Shown here: positions 43,995 through 53,547 of the stretch, one piece after another
Layout: each line of letters begins with the position of its first letter
Position numbering within the stretch: the stretch's first letter is position 1
DNA from: Corticibacter populi
GTDB lineage: Bacteria; Pseudomonadota; Gammaproteobacteria; Burkholderiales; Burkholderiaceae_C
Reading direction: 5' to 3'
NCBI RefSeq assembly: GCF_004217315.1
Contig: NZ_SGWR01000003.1
Coordinates: 1 to 64,000 of the forward strand
Length of the DNA stretch: 64,000 bases
Notes under the pieces: model-generated
The model's database searches: none
Told to the model about the DNA's origin: nothing
The model's input: the letters and a program-made list of their open reading frames with translations, nothing else
Position numbers and translations under genes: made by a program

Positions 43995-44527
43995 TCGGCG
44001 CGCTCCTGCTGCGGCAGATAGGCCAGCACTTGCTGATAGCGGTAGCGGAAGGCATTGTTGTCCACCCCCAGCAGCCGAGGCAGCGGGGTAATGAAGCTTT
44101 TGCGAATCTCCACTGAGACGCGCCAGGCGGGCACGTCGGTATCACCGCCTGTTGCGGTGTTGCCGTCGGCATCTTCCTGACTGGCGGTGCCATCGCCCAG
44201 CGCGTCCAGGTTGGTATAGGTCTGTACGTCGATGGTGATGATGTTGTCCTCCGCAAGGTAGCCATGCGAGGCTGACGCCATGCGCTCGCGCAGCAGCGCC
44301 TCCATGTCGGCGCTGCCGTCCTGCAAGGCCAGTACGCCATCCTGGCGGAATTGCTGCATGGCGCGCTCGAAGGCGCTGGCACCCATGTTGATGGTCAGCC
44401 CGACGTTGCCCAGCTCCATGAAGATCATGGCGGCGGCAATCACCACCGGCAGCACATAGGCGGCCTCCACGGACAGCACGCCGCGCTGGCGCGGCCGGGT
44501 CTGCCGGTGCGTGGTGTATTCAGCCAC
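43991..44527 (-). CDS. tadE: TadE-like minor pseudopilin
   Basis: 178 residues: basic N-terminus, then QRGVLSVEAAYVLPVVIAAAMIFMELG, the TadE motif with Glu in the hydrophobic helix. It would be processed by the TadV peptidase and act in Flp pilus assembly. Start overlaps the end of tadD by 8 bases, so translation is coupled. Confidence 0.86.
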   Translation of the reverse strand: MAEYTTHRQTRPRQRGVLSVEAAYVLPVVIAAAMIFMELGNVGLTINMGASAFERAMQQFRQDGVLALQDGSADMEALLRERMASASHGYLAEDNIITIDVQTYTNLDALGDGTASQEDADGNTATGGDTDVPAWRVSVEIRKSFITPLPRLLGVDNNAFRYRYQQVLAYLPQQERAE

Positions 44528-45464
44528 GGTCGCCCTCCTGGCTGCCCGCTTCGCGCAGCGGCAGCAACTGGCGGCTGGCGGCCAGCAATTCCTCGGCCAC
44601 CGAGGCGCCTGCCGCGATGCGCGCGCGCCGCTCGCTGAAATCGGCCAGGGCCTGCCCGGCCAGCGCCGGTGTCATGATGGTGGTTAGCGTCTTGCGGGCG
44701 CCGGTGTCATCGCCCGTCATGCTCTGGGCAAAGGCCAGGTTGAGCTTGAGGGTGGGCCATTGCGGCGCCTCGATCTGCGAGAGCAGGCGGATGGCTTGGG
44801 CCGTATCGCCGCTGGACAGGTGTGACAGCGCCAGGTTGTTGAGGATGCGGAAGTCGGCGGGGTCGAGTTCGCTGGCGCGTGTGAGCAACTGTTGCGCCTG
44901 CGTGTGTTCGCCGCGCGCATCCAGCAGCACACCCTTGGCGTTGAGCGCTGTGACGTTGTCGGGGTCGGCTGCGAGTGCGCAGTCGAAATCGGCCAGTGCC
45001 GCATCGCGTTGACCGGTGGCCATGCGGGCGCGGCCCAGACCATTGCAAAGATTGGCACGGGCCGCTGCGGGCACGGGCTGCTGGCCGGCTTCGAGCGCGC
45101 GGCGTGCCCGTCCGTACAGCGCCAAGCTTTCCTGCGGAGTCTGCACCCGCGCGGCGACGCTGGCATATTCCAGCAGCTCCAGCGGCTGCAGGTCGCCGCG
45201 TTGTTCCAGTTGGCCGTAGACGCCCGCGGCGGCTTCGTAACGGCCCTGGTCGCGCAGCAATCGGGCCAGTTTCAGGCCGTCAGCGGCGGAAACCGGGGCT
45301 TTTTGGGGTTCGGCGGTTGATGCCTGCGTCTTGACGACGGGTGTTGCCAAGTTGCGGGTGCTGGTTTCGCCGGCAGTTTGCAGCGTGATGCCGCCGCAGG
45401 CGGTCAACTGCAGCGTGCACGCGGCCAGCAGCATCCAGCGGGCGGTGGTGAGGAATATCTTCAT
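44520..45464 (-). CDS. tadD: TadD-type TPR lipoprotein
   Basis: 314 residues with a lipoprotein signal (LLAACTLQLTACGG) and tetratricopeptide repeats through the middle (YEAAAGVYGQLEQRGDL; RDAALADFDCALAADPDN; TQAQQLLTRASELDPAD). TadD is the pilotin-like outer-membrane component that helps the RcpA secretin. Start overlaps the tadC stop by four bases (ATGA). Confidence 0.87.
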   Translation of the reverse strand: MKIFLTTARWMLLAACTLQLTACGGITLQTAGETSTRNLATPVVKTQASTAEPQKAPVSAADGLKLARLLRDQGRYEAAAGVYGQLEQRGDLQPLELLEYASVAARVQTPQESLALYGRARRALEAGQQPVPAAARANLCNGLGRARMATGQRDAALADFDCALAADPDNVTALNAKGVLLDARGEHTQAQQLLTRASELDPADFRILNNLALSHLSSGDTAQAIRLLSQIEAPQWPTLKLNLAFAQSMTGDDTGARKTLTTIMTPALAGQALADFSERRARIAAGASVAEELLAASRQLLPLREAGSQEGDRG

Positions 45465-46411
45465 TGCAGCAGGGTGCGGATGACGCGCATCAGCGCGGGG
45501 GTTGCGACGATGGCGACGACGGGCGGGAGAATCAGCGTCATCAGCGGCACGCTGAGCTGCGCGGGCAGCTTGCCGGCCCTTTCCTCCAGCTCCAGAATCA
45601 GGCGGCTGCGGCTTTCCTCGGCAATGGTGCGCAGCGCCTGCGCCAGCGGCGTGCCGTAGCGCTCGGCCTGCACCAGCGAGCCGACCATGCTCTCGATGGT
45701 GGGCACTCGTGTGCGCTCGGCCAGGTGGCGCAAGGCCAGCGTGCGGTCGGGCAGTAGTTGCAGTTCGGCGCTGGTGTAGGCCAGTTCGTCGGCCATGGTC
45801 GGGGCGCTCAGGGCCAACTCGCGTGAGACGGTCTTGAGAATGCGCGGAAAGGGTAGCCCGGCCTCGGCACAGATGACCATCAGGTCGAGCGCGTCGGGCA
45901 TGCTGCGCGAAAGGGCTTCATGGCGTCGCGCGGCGCGCAGCTTGACCAAAAATTCCGGCAGCGTAGTGCCGGCAAATAGCGCGATCAGGCCCACCGCCAG
46001 GCCGGTCAGGCCGAAGCGATCCTGCGGGCCCAGCACGCCCCAGAGTGCTACGCTGAGCAGCAGAATGCCACAACCGTACTTGATGGCCATGAATAGGCCC
46101 AGCGCCTCGGGACGGCGCCAGCCGGCCTGGGCCAGCAGGCGGATGTTGGCTTGTCTGTCCTGTCCGGTACCACCAAGCTTCTCGCCAAAAGCAGCAATAC
46201 GCGTCAGCATCGGCGGCAGTGGTGCACCGGTGCGCACGATGGCGGCCGGGTCGGCGACCGGCGTCAGATGCTTGCCTGGGGCGGCGCTGAGCCGGACATG
46301 CAGCGGATTGGCGCGTGTGGCACTGCGCCAGAGCCAGATCGTCAGCGCCAGCCCGGCGACAAATATCAGCAGCAGGACGCGGACGAAGGGGTCGGAGAAC
46401 ATGGTTGTCAT
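45461..46411 (-). CDS. tadC: TadC inner-membrane platform protein
   Basis: About 316 residues of the T2SSF (GspF/PilC-like) family, with hydrophobic helices near both ends. The central cytoplasmic motif is SRSMPDALDLMVICAEAGLPFPRILKTVSREL, then YGTPLAQALRTIAEESR. It forms the inner-membrane platform with TadB. The ATG at 46411 has GGGAG 7 bases upstream; the TTG at 46435 overlapping tadB is less likely. Confidence 0.9.
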   Translation of the reverse strand: MTTMFSDPFVRVLLLIFVAGLALTIWLWRSATRANPLHVRLSAAPGKHLTPVADPAAIVRTGAPLPPMLTRIAAFGEKLGGTGQDRQANIRLLAQAGWRRPEALGLFMAIKYGCGILLLSVALWGVLGPQDRFGLTGLAVGLIALFAGTTLPEFLVKLRAARRHEALSRSMPDALDLMVICAEAGLPFPRILKTVSRELALSAPTMADELAYTSAELQLLPDRTLALRHLAERTRVPTIESMVGSLVQAERYGTPLAQALRTIAEESRSRLILELEERAGKLPAQLSVPLMTLILPPVVAIVATPALMRVIRTLLQ

Positions 46412-46431
46412 GGGGGGCTCCCGGTAGAGAA

Positions 46432-47412
46432 TCAACGGATACGCCGAACCATCAGGTGCGTGATCAGCAGGCCCAGGCCCACGCTGATGGCGGCATAGAC
46501 CATGACCTTGATGCCGGCAGAATCGTTGAACATGAACCGGAAGTCATCCGGGGCGTTGAGATACATATAGAGCAGCACGCCCGGCACCAGCATGGCCACG
46601 ATCTTGGCCGAGGCGCGGGCTTCGGAGGTCTTGGCCTGCACCTTCATGCCAAGTTCGGCGCGTGCGCGGAGCGTGGAAGCCAGGCGCTCCAGCGTGTCGC
46701 CCAAACGGCCGCCCGATTCCTGGCTGATGATCAGGATGACGGCGAAGAAACGGTATTCAGCCATTGGCACGCGCGTGGCTGACTGTTGCATGGCCTGCTT
46801 GAGTGGCATGCCCAGCTTCAACCAGTGATCAATCTGGCGCAACTCGGCGGACAAGGGGCCCTGCAGATGGTCTGCTGCCGCGCTGAAGGCACCGTGTAGC
46901 GGTACGCCGGCGCGGCAGACGCGGGTGATGGCATCGATTGCTTCGGGCAATGCCCGCGCCAGCGCAGCCAAGTGCTTGGCCATGGCCGTTTGGTAGGCCC
47001 AGGTGCACAGCAGCAGCCATAGGATGGGCGCTATGAGCAGGGCGAGCACCAAGGAGGTGCCGGTCATGCGGGCCAGTGTCAGTGCAGCAATGAAGGCTGC
47101 GCTGGCACTCGCCACGATGCGCATGCGCAGGTTTTTATGCCAGCCCAGGGTGGTGAGGCCTGCACGCACACGCTCCAGGCGCTGGCCCAGCCATGGCCAG
47201 CCAGGCAGCAGAGTCCGTTCGGTAGGCAGTGCTATGGAGTTTTCGGTTTCCAGCACGGCTGCGCTATGGCCTGCCTGCTCCAGTTGCTGGCGCAGCAATG
47301 CCATGCGTTTGGCAATGGCTTCTTCGCGCTGGCGGCGTCGGCTCATTGAGCGTATGGCATAGAAGCCCACGAGTACCAGCAGGAATACGAGCAGGGTGAA
47401 GAGATCGAGCAT
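46432..47412 (-). CDS. tadB: TadB inner-membrane platform protein
   Basis: 326 residues, T2SSF family. There is an N-terminal helix (LFTLLVFLLVLVGFYAI), a central pair of helices, ALPEAIDAITRVCRAGVPLHGAF and ILIISQESGGRLGDTLERLASTLR, the motif of the platform cytoplasmic domain, and two C-terminal helices. It pairs with TadC and the TadA ATPase in pilus assembly. Confidence 0.9.
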   Translation of the reverse strand: MLDLFTLLVFLLVLVGFYAIRSMSRRRQREEAIAKRMALLRQQLEQAGHSAAVLETENSIALPTERTLLPGWPWLGQRLERVRAGLTTLGWHKNLRMRIVASASAAFIAALTLARMTGTSLVLALLIAPILWLLLCTWAYQTAMAKHLAALARALPEAIDAITRVCRAGVPLHGAFSAAADHLQGPLSAELRQIDHWLKLGMPLKQAMQQSATRVPMAEYRFFAVILIISQESGGRLGDTLERLASTLRARAELGMKVQAKTSEARASAKIVAMLVPGVLLYMYLNAPDDFRFMFNDSAGIKVMVYAAISVGLGLLITHLMVRRIR

Positions 47413-47427
47413 GGCAGCTTTCGGGCG

Positions 47428-48870
47428 TCAGGCGGCGTCCTGATCGAACAGGTGGGCCTTGTCGATATAGAAATGCGGGCGCAGGCCGCTGCTGATGTGC
47501 TCGCCCAGCACGCGGGTGGCATTGGAGCCCGCGCGGCTGCGGAAGCTGAACAGCTCCTGCGTCTGAATGACGTCCTCTTCCATTCCGCAGACTTCGACGA
47601 TGGACACCAGCCGCCGCGCGCCATCGCGCATGCGCTCGATTTGCACGATGATGTCCACCGCACTGGCGATTTGGCGCCGAATGGCAGCCAGCGGCAGTTG
47701 CATGTTGGCCATCATCACCATGTTCTCCAGCCGCGAGAGCGCATCACGCGAGCTGTTGGCGTGCACCGTGCACAGCGAGCCGTCATGGCCAGTGTTCATG
47801 GCCTGCAGCATGTCGAAGCATTCGCCGCCACGCACCTCGCCGAGAATGATGCGGTCAGGGCGCATGCGCAAGGCGTTTTTGAGCAAGTCACGCTGGTCGA
47901 TTCGGCCCGTGCCCTCGGTGCTTTCGGGCCGAGTTTCCAGCCGTACCACGTGGCGCTGCTGCAATTGCAGCTCCGCCGAGTCTTCAATGGTGACGATGCG
48001 TTCTTGCGGATCGATTTTTTGCGAGAGCGCATTGAGCAGCGTTGTCTTGCCCGCGCCTGTTCCACCCGAGACGATGACGTTCAGGCGTGCCTCCATGGCA
48101 CGACGTAGCAGCGTCGCCATCTCGCTGGACATGGCGCCACGCTCGGCCAAGGATTCCACGGACAGATCGCGCCGCATGAACTTGCGGATCGAAATAGTCG
48201 TTCCGCCCAGCGCCAGCGGGTGTGTGATGACGTTGACGCGGCTGCCGTCGGGCAGTCGGGCATCTACCATCGGGTTGGCTTCGTCGATGCGCCGGCCTAC
48301 CTGTGCGGCAATGCGCTGCGCGGTGTTGAAGACATGCTCCTCATCAATGAAGGTGATGGGCGTGAGTTCGAGCTTGCCAAAGCGTTCGACGAATACCTGG
48401 CGGGCGCCGTTGACGAGGATATCGTTGACAGTGTCATCGTGCAGCAGCGGCTCGATCGGGCCAATGCCGACCATCTCGTCGAGCATCTGCCGCGCAATTG
48501 CATCCTCTTCTTGGCTGGCCAGCTGCAAGCGCTGTTCATCACAGATGCGGCGGATCAGCGCATCGATCTGAACCTGTAATTGCTCACGTGGCATGCTGGC
48601 TGCCTTGAGCGGGTCGATCTGCGCGAACAGTTCGTCGCGGATGATGCGGCGCTGACTGGCGTGCTCACCCTGCACCGGCGCCGGCTTGCTCGCCGGGGGG
48701 ACGCTGCCGGGGCGGCGCGCCGCGGCAGCGCGATGCGCATCGGCGCCGGCCGGTAGCTGCTGCGCAGCGGCGCTTGCTGTGTTCAGCGGGGCGGCGGCCG
48801 GCGCTTGCGGGCTTGTGGTGATGGGCGTTGTGGCAGCGGGCACTGCCGGGGTGGGTTTGCGAAGCAGCAT
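47428..48870 (-). CDS. tadA: TadA/CpaF secretion ATPase
   Basis: 480 residues, hexameric type II/IV secretion ATPase that powers Flp pilus assembly. Walker A is GGTGAGKTTLLNALS with Lys275. An Asp box and Walker B-like segment (DRIILGEVRGGECFDMLQAMNTGHDGSLCTVHANSSRDAL) and the His box follow. The first 90 residues are a Pro/Ala-rich, variable N-terminus. It is the only P-loop ATPase in the 30-kb cluster with an intact Walker A. Confidence 0.94.
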   Translation of the reverse strand: MLLRKPTPAVPAATTPITTSPQAPAAAPLNTASAAAQQLPAGADAHRAAAARRPGSVPPASKPAPVQGEHASQRRIIRDELFAQIDPLKAASMPREQLQVQIDALIRRICDEQRLQLASQEEDAIARQMLDEMVGIGPIEPLLHDDTVNDILVNGARQVFVERFGKLELTPITFIDEEHVFNTAQRIAAQVGRRIDEANPMVDARLPDGSRVNVITHPLALGGTTISIRKFMRRDLSVESLAERGAMSSEMATLLRRAMEARLNVIVSGGTGAGKTTLLNALSQKIDPQERIVTIEDSAELQLQQRHVVRLETRPESTEGTGRIDQRDLLKNALRMRPDRIILGEVRGGECFDMLQAMNTGHDGSLCTVHANSSRDALSRLENMVMMANMQLPLAAIRRQIASAVDIIVQIERMRDGARRLVSIVEVCGMEEDVIQTQELFSFRSRAGSNATRVLGEHISSGLRPHFYIDKAHLFDQDAA

Positions 48871-48911
48871 GGTGTGACGGACTCTGTCGGCAATCAGGGA
48901 GAGCTGGTTAC

Positions 48912-50186
48912 TCAGGCCCGCGCACTGACGCGGGCGCTCTTGGCGTTGCCGGCGTGCCTGGCACGAAGGCCCAGCAGGCCTGCCAGACGTTGCGTCAGCC
49001 CGGCGGGCTGTTCATCCGGCTGCGGCAAACCAAGCAGTTGCTGGCCTAGACGGGCGACGGCGGTCGCATAGGCGGGGGCAGCATCGGCATTCAGCGGGCC
49101 TTGCAGCAGGCTGGCCGCCAGGGCGTTGCCGGCATGGGGCAGGTGCAGGTCGATGGCGCGGTCGACGAAGTCCTCGAACTGCGCCACCTCCAGCACTGGC
49201 AGGCCGGCCTGATGGGCGGAGCTGCTGAGCAGCAGCAGACTTTGCCCCTGGCTTTCGTCGCCGATTTCGCTGAGCAGGCGGTGGGTGTTGCGCGCGCCTT
49301 GCACGCTCAGCTCGGTGATGACGACGCGGATTTCTGCATGCGCCAGCACTGCGTCGCTGCCGGCGGGGCGGTGCGCCGGCACATCCCAAAGCGACAGGGA
49401 GAACAATTGCCCCAGCGCGCCGCCGATTTCAAGGGTCCGATCGGCGGGAACGGGTGATTCCGTGCCGGGGCGTTGCGCCAGCAAGTGCAGGCGCGCGGCG
49501 GCATTCGCGTCCGCCTGCACGGCCTGCAGCGTGCGCTGCAGCAGCCGAGCGTCGATGGCCGGTGCTTCCAGCACGCTGGCCAGGCCGGCATCGGCCTCCA
49601 GGCCCAGCAGCAATGGCAGGTCGCCATTGCGACGGTCGTAATCGACCAGCGCGGTCGGCAGCTGGCGGGTGCCGGCCAGCCACTGGCCCAGCGCGGCTAC
49701 CAGCGTGCTGCAGCCCAGGCCCCCGGCCGTGCCGACGAAGGCGGCGGTGCGGCCCACGCGCGCCGCGCCCGACTGGCCCAGCGGCACGTCGTCGTCGGCG
49801 CGCGCGAGCGTGTCGGCCAGCACGTCCAGCCGCAGCGGCTTGAGCAGGTAGTCGAAGATGCCGGCACTGAGCAACTGGCGGTAGAAGTCGATGTCCTGGC
49901 GGCTGCCCAGTGCAATAAGGCGGGTGCCGGGGCCGCATTGGGTGGCCAGCTCCAGCAGGGCCGTCAGCGGGTTTTGCACACCGTCGATGTCCACCAGCAG
50001 GAGGGCCGGGCAGGGCTGCGTGGCACTCCAGGTGCTGGCCTGCGCGGGGCCGCCGACGTGCGATGCGTCGACCGGGCGGCGCAGGCGTCCGAGCAGATCA
50101 TTGATGGCGGGCAAATCGGCGACGCTGGCGAAGACGGCCAGTGCTGCTGGTGCATCGCCACGGGTGTCGGGGGTGGTATCGCTCAT
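48912..50186 (-). CDS. tadZ: TadZ/CpaE localisation ATPase-like protein
   Basis: 424 residues: an N-terminal receiver-like domain (about residues 15-130; LLLVDIDGVQNPLTALLEL) and a C-terminal MinD/ParA-like domain. The P-loop reads VGTAGGLGCSTLVAALGQWLAG, with Cys where ParA proteins have the Walker lysine, so ATP hydrolysis is doubtful. TadZ proteins mark the cell site of pilus assembly and are often degenerate in this way. Start 50186 lies 6 bases after the cpaD stop. Confidence 0.85.
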   Translation of the reverse strand: MSDTTPDTRGDAPAALAVFASVADLPAINDLLGRLRRPVDASHVGGPAQASTWSATQPCPALLLVDIDGVQNPLTALLELATQCGPGTRLIALGSRQDIDFYRQLLSAGIFDYLLKPLRLDVLADTLARADDDVPLGQSGAARVGRTAAFVGTAGGLGCSTLVAALGQWLAGTRQLPTALVDYDRRNGDLPLLLGLEADAGLASVLEAPAIDARLLQRTLQAVQADANAAARLHLLAQRPGTESPVPADRTLEIGGALGQLFSLSLWDVPAHRPAGSDAVLAHAEIRVVITELSVQGARNTHRLLSEIGDESQGQSLLLLSSSAHQAGLPVLEVAQFEDFVDRAIDLHLPHAGNALAASLLQGPLNADAAPAYATAVARLGQQLLGLPQPDEQPAGLTQRLAGLLGLRARHAGNAKSARVSARA

Positions 50187-50192
50187 GGCCGG

Positions 50193-50873
50193 TCAATCCT
50201 CTTCGAAGTCGATGTCGATCAGGTCGTGGATGTCGCCTTCCTGGTAGCGCTGCACTGCGGCGGCGGCCACGGTGCCGTCGGTGGCATCGAGCGTGCGTGG
50301 TCGATCGAGGTCGCGCGGGTCGGTGGTCATGCGGGCGATGTTGGCCCGGTTGACGCAGCCGAGCGTGCCGATGCCATAGTAGGGGTGGATGGTCCATGCG
50401 CTGTTCTCGGCGATACGGCAGTCGGCCACGTCGACGATCAGGGCTTCGGATTGCAGCTCCAGATCCCAGTGGGCCTGGCCGGCCTGCGCCAGCCGTTCGC
50501 CAGCGGGGATGGGGGCGATGCGTGGCGCTTGCGCGCCGGCGCGTTGCAGCGCTGCGGCCAGGCGTGGGGCCAGCAGTTCACCGCGCGCATTGAAGGGCGT
50601 GATGGTCAGCACCTGGCTGGACAGCCGTCCCTGGCTTGTCAGCATGGCGTTTGCCTGCTGCAGTGATTCGGGCGTCAGGCCGTGCCCATCCGGGGCGGCT
50701 TGCAATGCCAGCGCCAGCGCCTGCGGGCGTACCGAGGGGGCTGCGGGTGTTGTGCCGGAGCCGAAACGGTGTTCGCGCACGGCGTGCAGCGGGCTTTCGC
50801 AGGCGGCCAGTAGCAGGGGTAGCGCCAGTACGGCAAATCGCCAGGGACGGGGGAGGAAAGCATGGGCTCGCAT
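50193..50873 (-). CDS. cpaD: CpaD-family pilus assembly lipoprotein
   Basis: About 226 residues with a lipoprotein signal (FAVLALPLLLAACESP) and the CpaD motif GIGTLGCVNRANIARMTTDPRDLDRPR near residue 165, followed by AVQRYQEG. It is an outer-membrane partner of the RcpA/CpaC secretin. Start at 50873 is supported by AGAGG 9 bases upstream; the frame to 50894 overlaps the secretin stop. Confidence 0.87.
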   Translation of the reverse strand: MRAHAFLPRPWRFAVLALPLLLAACESPLHAVREHRFGSGTTPAAPSVRPQALALALQAAPDGHGLTPESLQQANAMLTSQGRLSSQVLTITPFNARGELLAPRLAAALQRAGAQAPRIAPIPAGERLAQAGQAHWDLELQSEALIVDVADCRIAENSAWTIHPYYGIGTLGCVNRANIARMTTDPRDLDRPRTLDATDGTVAAAAVQRYQEGDIHDLIDIDFEED

Positions 50874-50893
50874 GGTTGGGTGCCTCTTTGTCA

Positions 50894-52372
50894 TCAGTAC
50901 AGGTAGCCGATGGCGGCTTGTTGCGGCAGGTGTTCGTCGATGGCTGGAAGGCCTCGGCCGGGCACCTGCAATTCGCCCGCGGCGACGGGGTCGACGACGT
51001 TGGCCGTCACCAGAATGACTAGTTCGGTATCCTCTTTCGCCGACGCTTCGTGCTCGAACAGGCGTCCCATCCAGGGAATGCTGCTGAGCCCGGGCACGCC
51101 GGAGATGGTCTGGGAGGTGGTCGAACGCAGCATGCCGGCCAGCGCAAAGCTCTGGCCGCTGGCCAGTTCCACGGTGGTGTCGGCGCGGCGTACTTTCAGC
51201 GCCGGAATGGTTGAGCCGCCGGAGAGCGTGACCGAGCCTTCGTCGGTCAGCTCGCTGACTTCGGGAGCGATGTGCAGGCTGATGCGGTTGGGCGAAAGCA
51301 GCGTGGGTGTCATGCGCAGGATCACGCCGTAGGACTTGTAGTCGATCTGTACGTTGTTGTTGGTGATGATGACGATCGGCACTTCGCCGCCTGCGGCGAA
51401 CGCCGCGCTTTCACCGGACATGGCGGTGAGGTTGGGCTCGGCCAGCAAGGTGGCCATGCCCTCGCTGGAGAGGGCCGAGATCAGGCCACCGAGACTGAAA
51501 CGTCCGCGCGTCGTGATGCCGCCCAGGATCGCACCGCCGGTGCTGGTTGCGGGCAGCAGTGCCGAGGCGCTGCTGGCGTCGAACAGTGCTGTGGCATTGC
51601 CCGTGCCAAAGGCCAGGCTGCCGCTGCCACTATTCAGCGCTGCGCCCCAGTCGAAGCCGAGTTCGTGCGAGAGCGAACGCGAGACTTCGACCACGCGCAC
51701 CTGGATGTTGATTTGCGAGGACAGCTGGACTTTGAGCTGGTTGATAACGCTGCTGGTGGATGCGCCGGCACTCCCCCCTGCTCCGCCGCCACCGGCCGCA
51801 CCGCTGCTGCTGCGCGCTGCATCGAGATAGGCCTGGACCTGCTCGACGACCTGGCGCGCCTCCATCGGCGTGCGTACGCTACCGCGCACGATCATGCGGT
51901 TGTTGAGGGCCGGCTCCAGCTCAATGTTGACACCGGGCACCGAACGTTTGATTTGCTCGCGCAGTTCGCTGAGGTTGTGCTCGGCAATGACGCGAATGGC
52001 GGCAATCACCTGATCCTGTGCATCCAGTGCATACAGTGTCGTGGTGCCTACGGATTGGGCGAACACGAACACGCTGGTAGGGGAGGGCACCTGAAAACTG
52101 GCGATGCGGGGATCTGCCACCAGCACTTTGGCAGCAGCCCGTGGCAGTTGCAGCAGGTTGCCTTCACGCACATGCAAGGTGACTTGCCCGGTTTGCTGCA
52201 CGGTTTGCAAATGTGCCGGCAAATCGGTCGGCTGAGTGTTGATGGCAACAGTGGGCAGTTGCGTGGCTTCCGTGGCGGCAGCGGCAGTACTGGCCAGCAA
52301 GCCCAGCGAGATCAGCAGCTCTGGTGGCGTGACAGCGGTGAGCAGCCTGACATAAGGCGCGGATATGGTCAT
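50894..52372 (-). CDS. rcpA: RcpA/CpaC-type secretin
   Basis: Outer-membrane secretin of the Flp pilus. After a signal-like segment (LLISLGLLASTAAAA) come the pilus-N domain (VTLHVREGNLLQLPRAAAKVLVADPRIASFQVPSP), a BON-like/secretin N1 region, a Gly/Ser loop (GAAGGGGAGGSAGAS) and the secretin domain (SAAFAAGGEVPIV; YGVILRMTPTLLSPNRISLHIAPEVSELT; GQSFALAGML; TELVILVTANVVDP). The frame opens at 52441; neither that ATG nor the one at 52372 has a clear RBS, so the start is uncertain. Confidence 0.9.
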   Translation of the reverse strand: MTISAPYVRLLTAVTPPELLISLGLLASTAAAATEATQLPTVAINTQPTDLPAHLQTVQQTGQVTLHVREGNLLQLPRAAAKVLVADPRIASFQVPSPTSVFVFAQSVGTTTLYALDAQDQVIAAIRVIAEHNLSELREQIKRSVPGVNIELEPALNNRMIVRGSVRTPMEARQVVEQVQAYLDAARSSSGAAGGGGAGGSAGASTSSVINQLKVQLSSQINIQVRVVEVSRSLSHELGFDWGAALNSGSGSLAFGTGNATALFDASSASALLPATSTGGAILGGITTRGRFSLGGLISALSSEGMATLLAEPNLTAMSGESAAFAAGGEVPIVIITNNNVQIDYKSYGVILRMTPTLLSPNRISLHIAPEVSELTDEGSVTLSGGSTIPALKVRRADTTVELASGQSFALAGMLRSTTSQTISGVPGLSSIPWMGRLFEHEASAKEDTELVILVTANVVDPVAAGELQVPGRGLPAIDEHLPQQAAIGYLY

Positions 52373-52463
52373 GGCAGGGATGAAACTAGTGACAGGAGTT
52401 GGCGCAACAAAGGCTACGCAGCGGTGTTGGCGAAATGACATCTAACGGGATGCAGTCGCAGCA

Positions 52464-53447
52464 TCAGGGAGCGTCGCCGAAGATCTGTTGGCCCTGCTGG
52501 GCACCTTGGTAAGTCTTGACGGTAATGGGCCGTTGGGTGTGGTTTGTGATTCCGTTGAAGATGGAGGTCGTATCGCCAATGCGTGTCACCTCGCGGCTGC
52601 TACGTGCGAGTTCGGCCAGTGCGCTGGGGTCGGCACTCGCTGCGTCATCATGGTCACGAACACTGCGTAGTGCCACCTGCAAAGCACCGACCTCGCGTGC
52701 AAGTGCCAGTTGTTCTGCCGCGGCTGGTGTGACTTCCAATGTGATGCTTTCGTAAGATGCGCGTGTAGAAGCATTGGCACGGTTGCCACTTCTGCCGTTG
52801 GCTGGCTGATCTTCCGAAGAATCGTTAGCTGTTGGGGCGATACTGGCAGTGCTGCTGTTGAGCGCCAGCACCCGCACGTCATGCACGATGGTCTGTGCAG
52901 CCAAGGCAGCGTAGGTACTGTTGGGTGTGTCGGTTGGCGGGCTCAGCGCGTCGCGGTTCAGGCTCAGGATGACATCGACCCGATCTCCTGCATTGACCAG
53001 GCCGGCGTTACTCGCCACCACATTGGTAGGGATGGATACCGCACGCATGCCGGGCGTGAGCACCGCTGCCAGAAACCCCGGCTCACCGGCATATACCAGT
53101 GCATCGCGTGTTAATGGAACACCTGCGGCAACAGGCCGACGAAGCGTTGCCCCATAGAGTTCACGCTCAAGTTGCCGGCGTGCGCTCTCACCTATGGCTG
53201 TTAGATGATCGACCCGCACCGCATCGCTGGACAGTTCTTGCCAGCTCAAGGCTGCGCCGTCAATGAAGTCACCGGGCACCAATGTCCGGCTGCTTGTGAG
53301 CACGCGTTGGTTGGGTGCTGCTGGCGCTTCGACTTCTTTGATGATGGTCACTGGTGGTGGTGGTCGCATGAGGGCGCGTGCCACCAGTGCAGTGGCTGCG
53401 GCCAGCGTGATCGCGCCAACCAGAAGAATCAAGGATCGAGTTTTCAT
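52464..53447 (-). CDS. rcpC: RcpC/CpaB pilus assembly protein
   Basis: 327 residues. One N-terminal transmembrane segment (SLILLVGAITLAAATALVARALM), then a SAF/CpaB domain (LTSSRTLVPGDFIDGAALSWQEL; GVPLTRDALV; GMRAVSIPTNVVASNAGLVNAGDRVDVILSL) and an RcpC C-terminal part. It works with the secretin in the periplasm. No overlap with rcpA: gap of 22 bases after its stop. Confidence 0.9.
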   Translation of the reverse strand: MKTRSLILLVGAITLAAATALVARALMRPPPPVTIIKEVEAPAAPNQRVLTSSRTLVPGDFIDGAALSWQELSSDAVRVDHLTAIGESARRQLERELYGATLRRPVAAGVPLTRDALVYAGEPGFLAAVLTPGMRAVSIPTNVVASNAGLVNAGDRVDVILSLNRDALSPPTDTPNSTYAALAAQTIVHDVRVLALNSSTASIAPTANDSSEDQPANGRSGNRANASTRASYESITLEVTPAAAEQLALAREVGALQVALRSVRDHDDAASADPSALAELARSSREVTRIGDTTSIFNGITNHTQRPITVKTYQGAQQGQQIFGDAP

Positions 53448-53547
53448 AACAAATGTGACTGATTCGTGCTTTTATTCAATGTTTAGTGCGGATCGCACCT
53501 TCATTGGCGGATCTCTGTGAAAAGGGTCTGGGTTAGGCTAGCGACAG

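Noticed and set aside
49473-50666. Plus-strand frame of 397 codons across tadZ and cpaD
   Set aside because: Composition is typical of an antisense shadow and it spans two real genes on the other strand.
51272-52438. Plus-strand frame of 388 codons opposite the secretin gene
   Set aside because: No recognisable domain; the minus-strand secretin is unmistakable.
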